DNA of 9,573 bases from an uncultured Coriobacteriales bacterium. GTDB lineage: Bacteria > Actinomycetota > Coriobacteriia > Coriobacteriales > UMGS124. A program made the translations under genes and the position numbers. The notes beneath the pieces were generated by a model. That model did not search any database, had not been told where the DNA came from, and worked only from the letters and a program-made list of their open reading frames with translations. The stretch is from contig CAKUKJ010000064.1 of NCBI GenBank assembly GCA_934662525.1, forward strand, positions 1 through 9,573, written 5' to 3'. Shown here in pieces: positions 5,804-9,573 of the stretch (the stretch's first letter is position 1; each line of letters begins with the position of its first letter).

Positions 5804-6850
5804 CTATTGTTGGTTTACCTGGTCGCATGCCACAAAATGCCCCGGGCTCACCTCGCGCAGCCGAGGCTCGGCCTTGCTGCATGCGCCGTCTTTGCACTGC
5901 GGGCAGCGCGTGTGGAAGCGACAACCGCTCGGCACATCCAGGGGACTCGGCAGCTCGCCTTCGAGCACGATGCGCTTGGTTGCGCGGGCAAGCTTGGGGT
6001 CGGGGATGGGAGCGGCGGAGAGCAGCGCCTTCGTGTAGGGATGCAACGGGTTCTCGTACAGCTCGTCTGCCGGGGCGACCTCCACAAGTCGGCCCAGGTA
6101 CATGACGCCGATGCGCGTGGAGATGTGGCGCACCATCGACAGGTCGTGGGCCACGAACAGGTACGTGAGCCCCATCTGCTGCTGCAGGTCCTCGAGCATG
6201 TTGACGACCTGGGCCTGGATGGAGACGTCGAGCGCCGAGATGGGCTCGTCGCACAGGATGAACTCGGGGCGCACCGAAAGCGCACGGGCGATGCCCACGC
6301 GCTGGCGCTGGCCGCCCGAGAACTCGTAGGCGAACTTGTACATGTCGTCGGGACGCATGCCGACACTCACGAGCAGCTCCGCCACGCGCGCGTCGATCTC
6401 ATCGTCGGTGAGCTTGGCGCCCACGCGCATGGGCTCGGCGATGATCTGGCGCACGTTCATGTGCGGATCGAGCGACATGTATGGGTCTTGGAAGATGATC
6501 TGCATCTTGCGGTGGATATCCACCAGCTCATGGCCGGCAGCCGCAGTGATGTCCTGCCCGTCGAAGACGATCTTGCCGCTGGTGGGCTCGTACATGCGGA
6601 TGAGCGTGCGGCCCAGCGTCGACTTGCCGCAGCCGGACTCGCCCACCAAGCCGAACGTCTCTCCTCGGTGGATGACCAGGTCGATGCCGTCAACCGCGCG
6701 CACGACCTGCTTGGTGCGGCCGAAGAAGTTGTGCACGGGGAAGTGCTTGCACAGGCCCGCGGCCTCCAGGATGACGTCGGAGTCGCCCCCGGCCGCCTTG
6801 GCGCCGCAGCGGGCTGCCTCAGCCGCCCGTGATTCAACCTGTTTGCCCAT
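5804..6850 (-). CDS. Peptide/nickel-type ABC transporter ATPase (DppF/OppF type)
   Basis: This 348-residue protein is the second ATPase of an Opp/Dpp/Nik-family importer, powering uptake of peptides or related small solutes at the cytoplasmic membrane. Visible motifs: Walker A GESGCGKST (70-78), Q-loop Q121, signature SGGQR (178-182), Walker B ILCDEP (198-203), D-loop SALD (205-208) and H-loop H235. The C-terminal oligopeptide-type domain has C310, C316, C324 and C342 (plus C319). This C-x5-C-x7-C-x17-C spacing is the four-Cys arrangement that holds a [4Fe-4S] cluster in structurally studied mycobacterial Opp/Dpp ATPases. A ~25-residue Ala-rich N-terminal extension precedes the domain. The ATG has AAGGAGG, located inside the last codons of the upstream ATPase gene; the gap is three bases, so the two are translationally coupled. 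Substrate cannot be read from an ATPase. Confidence 0.93.
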   Translation of the reverse strand: MGKQVESRAAEAARCGAKAAGGDSDVILEAAGLCKHFPVHNFFGRTKQVVRAVDGIDLVIHRGETFGLVGESGCGKSTLGRTLIRMYEPTSGKIVFDGQDITAAAGHELVDIHRKMQIIFQDPYMSLDPHMNVRQIIAEPMRVGAKLTDDEIDARVAELLVSVGMRPDDMYKFAYEFSGGQRQRVGIARALSVRPEFILCDEPISALDVSIQAQVVNMLEDLQQQMGLTYLFVAHDLSMVRHISTRIGVMYLGRLVEVAPADELYENPLHPYTKALLSAAPIPDPKLARATKRIVLEGELPSPLDVPSGCRFHTRCPQCKDGACSKAEPRLREVSPGHFVACDQVNQQ

Positions 6851-6853
6851 TTC

Positions 6854-8011
6854 CTATGCCTCCTTCCCGCTCTTGTCGCCTTGCGCGCTCGCCTCATGCT
6901 TGTCGGCGTCAGCCTCGCGGGCATCCCCGCCGCAGCACGGGCAGGGCTCTCCCTTGCGGCCCACACCCTCAAGCCCGAGCGCGTCGGCGTCGAAGGCGCA
7001 GCGCGCGACCTGGCCAGAGGGGTAGTCGCGCCACTCGGGAACCATCTGGCGGCAGATATCGGCCGCAAAGCGGCAGCGGTCGGCAAAGGGGCACGCATCG
7101 GGCGGGTCCACAAGCGAGGGCGGCGTGCCCGGGATGGAGGTGAGCCTGTCCGAGCGCCTCTCGGTGGGGTTGGGCACCGCGCCGAGCAGCGCGCTCGTAT
7201 ACGGGTGGCGCGGGCGATAGAAGACGTCGTCGGTCAGGCCGCTCTCAAGCGCCATGCCGCCGTACATGACCTCCACTCGGTCGCACAGGCTCGCGACGAC
7301 GCCCAGGTCGTGGCTGATGAGCACGACGGACATGCCCTCCTCGTCGCGCAGGCGGCGAAGCAGGTCGAGGATCTGCGCCTGGATGGTGACGTCGAGGGCG
7401 GTGGTGGGCTCGTCGGCGATGAGCAGGCGCGGCTTGCAGCACAGCGCCATGGCGATGAGCACGCGCTGGCGCATGCCGCCGGAGAACTCATGCGGATAGC
7501 GGTCGAGGCGCTGCTCGGGCGAAGGGATGCCCACCTGCTCAAGGGCGTGGACGGCCTCCTGCCGGGCAGCCGCACCGGTGAGGCCGCGATGGCGCTTGAG
7601 GACCTCGTAGAGGTGCTTGCCCACGGTCTTCACCGGGTCGAGCGAGGTCATCGGGTCTTGGAAGATCATCGCAATCTGCGAGCCGCACATGCTGCGGCGT
7701 TCCTTGGGCGACATGGCGAGCATGTCCTTGCCCGCGAACTCGAGCTTGTCGGCCGCAACCTCAGCGTTCTTGGGCAAAAGGCCCATGATGGACTTCATCG
7801 CGACGCTCTTGCCCGAGCCCGACTCTCCCACGATGGCAAGGAACTCGCCGTCGCGCACCGTGAGGTCCACGCCGCGCACGGCCTTGATGAGACGCCGGTG
7901 CGAGTGGAAGGTGGTGCGCAGGTTGCGCACGCGCAGCAGCTCGGCACGTGGCGCGGGGGCGCTTGAGGCGCCGGCTTCGCGAATGGCGGCCCCGCTCTTC
8001 TCTTCGGCCAT
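6854..8011 (-). CDS. Peptide/nickel-type ABC transporter ATPase (DppD/OppD type)
   Basis: This 385-residue protein is the first ATPase of the importer and pairs with the DppF-type subunit. Motifs: Walker A GESGSGKS (62-69), Q118, signature SGGMR (177-181), Walker B LLIADEP (196-202), D-loop TALD (204-207) and H234. The C-terminal domain has C307-x5-C313-x6-C320-x17-C338, matching the [4Fe-4S]-binding pattern known from related ATPases. It then runs on for ~45 residues beyond the usual end, with an extra C357-P-C-C-G-G knuckle-like cluster and a charged tail ([20 protein letters not shown]). That tail is atypical and may bind metal or be disordered. The ATG at 8011 follows a GGGGG/AGGAG ribosome region overlapping the end of the permease gene, with a gap of three bases. 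Confidence 0.93.
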   Translation of the reverse strand: MAEEKSGAAIREAGASSAPAPRAELLRVRNLRTTFHSHRRLIKAVRGVDLTVRDGEFLAIVGESGSGKSVAMKSIMGLLPKNAEVAADKLEFAGKDMLAMSPKERRSMCGSQIAMIFQDPMTSLDPVKTVGKHLYEVLKRHRGLTGAAARQEAVHALEQVGIPSPEQRLDRYPHEFSGGMRQRVLIAMALCCKPRLLIADEPTTALDVTIQAQILDLLRRLRDEEGMSVVLISHDLGVVASLCDRVEVMYGGMALESGLTDDVFYRPRHPYTSALLGAVPNPTERRSDRLTSIPGTPPSLVDPPDACPFADRCRFAADICRQMVPEWRDYPSGQVARCAFDADALGLEGVGRKGEPCPCCGGDAREADADKHEASAQGDKSGKEA

Positions 8012-8014
8012 CTC

Positions 8015-8962
8015 CTACCCCCTCTCCCCGCTCATGACCTGCGGATCGGCAAACACGCGCAGGACGTTGCCCAACTTGTTGAACGCAAAGATGACGATGA
8101 CGATCATGAGGCCGGGGATGAGCGCCATGTAGATGTTGTTCTGCATGTAGCCCTGGGCAGCCTGCAGCAGGCTGCCCCACGAGCTCATCGGCTGCTGCAC
8201 GCCCACACCGAGAAACGACAGCGACGACTCGGTCATGATGGCGCTGGCCAGCGAGGTCGTGGCGGCGGTGATGATAGTGGGGAACGCCGAGGGAATCACG
8301 TGGCGCACGATGACCTGCAAGCGCGAAACGCCGCACAGCTCGGCATACTGCACGAAGTCGTGGCCGCGAATCGCCTGGGTCTCGGCGCGCACGAGACGAC
8401 CGATCTCCATCCAGCTGAACAGGCCGATGACCAGGATGATGGACGTGATGCCCGGCTTGAGCAGGATGGAAACGACCGTGACGAGCACCATCCAGGGGAT
8501 GGACGACAGGATGTCGACGAATCGCATGAGAACGGCGTCGACGATGCCGCCGAACAAGCCTGCGACCGTGCCCACGAGGATGCCCACGACCATGCTCGTG
8601 AGCATGGCGAGCAGGCCCACCATGAGCGAGACACGGCCGCCGTAGATGACGCGCGCCAGGTAGTCGCGCCCAAGCTCGTCGGTGCCGAACCAGTGCTCGG
8701 CGCTGGGGGCGGCCAGGCGGTGCGCCACGTCGGTGGCGTTGGGCGAAAGCGGCAGCAGCGGCGCGACGAGGCACACCACGACGATGACGAGCAGCAGGCT
8801 CAGCGAGATGATGGCGCCCTTGTCGCGCTTGAACGCAAGCCACGCGGCCTCGCGGCGCGTCATATGGTTCTTCTTGGCAGCCTTCGCGGCGGCTGCGGCG
8901 TCGAACGCGTCGGTTGCGTCCACAGCGCCGCCCGCCTCGACAGTCAGCTTCTCCTCGCTCAT
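8015..8962 (-). CDS. ABC transporter permease (DppC/OppC type)
   Basis: This 315-residue integral membrane protein forms half of the translocation channel. An Ala-rich cytoplasmic N-terminus (1-33) precedes the OppC-type N-terminal region; the first membrane segment is about 50-72. The subfamily hallmark [24 protein letters not shown] is at 90-113, followed by about five further hydrophobic segments. The EAA coupling loop that docks on the ATPases is at about 204-224 (YAELCGVS...RHVIPSAFP). The length is usual for the family. The start codon overlaps the permease B stop by four bases (ATGA), with GGAGGTGA as ribosome site inside the preceding gene. It is complete and should be functional if its partner is intact elsewhere; its partner in this window is truncated. 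Confidence 0.94.
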   Translation of the reverse strand: MSEEKLTVEAGGAVDATDAFDAAAAAKAAKKNHMTRREAAWLAFKRDKGAIISLSLLLVIVVVCLVAPLLPLSPNATDVAHRLAAPSAEHWFGTDELGRDYLARVIYGGRVSLMVGLLAMLTSMVVGILVGTVAGLFGGIVDAVLMRFVDILSSIPWMVLVTVVSILLKPGITSIILVIGLFSWMEIGRLVRAETQAIRGHDFVQYAELCGVSRLQVIVRHVIPSAFPTIITAATTSLASAIMTESSLSFLGVGVQQPMSSWGSLLQAAQGYMQNNIYMALIPGLMIVIVIFAFNKLGNVLRVFADPQVMSGERG

Positions 8963-9495
8963 TTGGCCTCACCTCCCTGGCGCATGCGCGGGTCAACGAT
9001 GCAGCACAGCACGTCGGCCAACAGGTTGCCGAGAATGACGAGCGTGGAGGACAGCACGAGGATGGACATGACAACCGGGTAGTCCATGGCCTTGATGGCC
9101 GTGATGAAGTAGGGGCCCACGCCCGGCCACGAGAAGATGGTCTCCGTGATGATGGCGCCGGTCACGAGGAGCGGCATCGCCATGCCCAGGCGCGTGATGA
9201 CGGGGATGAGCACGTTGCGGCAGATGTGCTTGAACATGACCTCGGGCTCGGAGGCGCCGAAGGCGCGCTGCACCGTGACGTAGTCCTGCGTGGACTGCGT
9301 GATGGTGGAGGAGCGCACATAGCGCAGGTTGTCGGGCAAAAAGGCCACCGTGAGGGTCACAAACGGCATGACGTAGTGCCGCGCAACGTCGAGCGCCGAG
9401 CCATCGCCGATCGTCTGCATGCCCAAGATGGGCAGCCACTTGAGCAGGTAGCCGAAGACGAAGATGAGCAGCATCGCAAACCAGAACGACGGCAC
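8959..9495 (-). CDS. ABC transporter permease (DppB/OppB type), 5'-truncated
   Basis: Only the C-terminal ~180 residues of a DppB-type permease are present; the family is usually 310-340 residues. The surviving part starts in the conserved GIAVPSFWFAMLLIFVF segment and keeps the EAA loop (YVTVQRAFGASEPEVMFKHICRNVLIP), ETIFSWPGVGPYF and the terminal VDPRMR. It contains about three to four membrane segments. The GTG at 9495 is merely the first start-like codon and not a real start, because it falls inside a membrane segment. Upstream the frame runs on to 9558 through non-homologous residues (HTFSGEQCPEGAG) to a TGA at 9559-9561. The homology therefore breaks near 9500 rather than running off the window end. 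The gene is either disrupted by a rearrangement or insertion, or joined artefactually. It is the first gene of the operon in transcription order, so its promoter and any substrate-binding protein gene are not visible. Confidence 0.8.
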   Translation of the reverse strand: MPSFWFAMLLIFVFGYLLKWLPILGMQTIGDGSALDVARHYVMPFVTLTVAFLPDNLRYVRSSTITQSTQDYVTVQRAFGASEPEVMFKHICRNVLIPVITRLGMAMPLLVTGAIITETIFSWPGVGPYFITAIKAMDYPVVMSILVLSSTLVILGNLLADVLCCIVDPRMRQGGEAK

Positions 9496-9500
9496 GGCGA

Positions 9501-9572
9501 TGCCACCTGCTCCTTCAGGGCACTGTTCTCCGCTAAAAGTGTGCGGATCTGCACCAGTTCATCCGAACGGTT
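9501..9572 (-). other. Foreign fragment: coiled-coil ORF piece fused to permease B
   Basis: On the minus strand from the window edge an open frame reads NRSDELVQIRTLLAENSALK, then EQVA, a leucine/glutamate heptad-like segment, and then runs out of frame into permease B sequence. Such short zipper-like segments occur near the N-terminus of some transposases (for example IS66-type TnpC) and in many unrelated coiled-coil proteins. It is too short to name. Its abrupt end at ~9500 coincides with the loss of permease homology. Confidence 0.4.
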
Positions 9573-9573
9573 T

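Noticed and set aside
5474..6832. A 452-codon plus-strand frame opposite the HypA-like and DppF-type genes
   Set aside because: Low-complexity Ala/His/Arg/Val composition and full overlap with two clearly conserved minus-strand genes mark it as a shadow.
7761..9074. A 437-codon minus-strand frame through the permease C gene
   Set aside because: It is Arg/Ala/His-rich in another frame than the permease and merely overlaps the conserved genes; no motif was found.
9357..9554. A 65-codon minus-strand ORF taken as a real small protein
   Set aside because: Only its first ~18 codons come from the non-permease sequence; the rest is out-of-frame permease B DNA (Ser/Cys-rich), so it is an artefact of the junction.

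Overview
The window is GC-rich, gene-dense bacterial DNA. It holds a Tat-exported iron-sulfur protein, two TetR-type regulators, a CrtC/AttH-like lipocalin-fold protein and an Opp/Dpp/Nik-type ABC transporter. This mix, together with the codon bias, most resembles an anaerobic actinobacterium of class Coriobacteriia (Eggerthellaceae-like). That placement rests on style and gene content, not on a marker gene, so it is moderate at best.

Left part (1-3350): a small protein with a histidine-rich N-terminus and a coiled-coil C-terminus (75-413, +) has an extended -10 promoter and a strong terminator. Convergent to it is a TetR-family gene (559-1206, -) with a recognisable promoter and an overlapping inverted-repeat operator candidate. 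Next comes a CrtC/AttH-like protein gene (1393-2478, -), divergent from a second TetR gene (2739-3299, +). The 260-base AT-rich gap between these two carries two copies of a 16-base palindrome, CGTTACA-N2-TGTAACG. This is a likely operator pair for the second TetR protein controlling itself and the CrtC-like gene. A strong terminator follows at 3309-3350.

Middle (3351-5335): a leader with inverted repeats precedes a 475-residue Tat-signal protein (3608-5035, +). It has an N-terminal winged-helix-like region, a central Cys-rich region and two C-terminal [4Fe-4S] ferredoxin motifs. A probably bidirectional terminator follows at 5068-5106. Then comes a 140-base stretch bounded by an imperfect 22-base inverted repeat (5141-5280), which no gene explains.

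Right part (5336-9573): a leftward operon, read in transcription order, of permease B (5'-truncated), permease C, ATPase D, ATPase F and a HypA-like gene. Junctions are a 4-base overlap, then gaps of 3, 3 and 30 bases. The HypA-like protein keeps both zinc-binding CxxC pairs but has Leu instead of the nickel-binding His at position 2 and carries a longer C-terminus. The permease B homology stops abruptly near 9500, and the last ~73 bases encode an unrelated coiled-coil-like fragment. This is either a rearrangement or insertion that destroyed the transporter gene, or a chimeric sequence end.

No wholly new multi-gene system is evident. The best candidates for something under-described are the HypA variant attached to a peptide/nickel-type ABC operon, the Tat-exported member of a usually cytoplasmic-looking Fe-S family, the two-operator TetR/CrtC-like module, and the 140-base inverted-repeat element.
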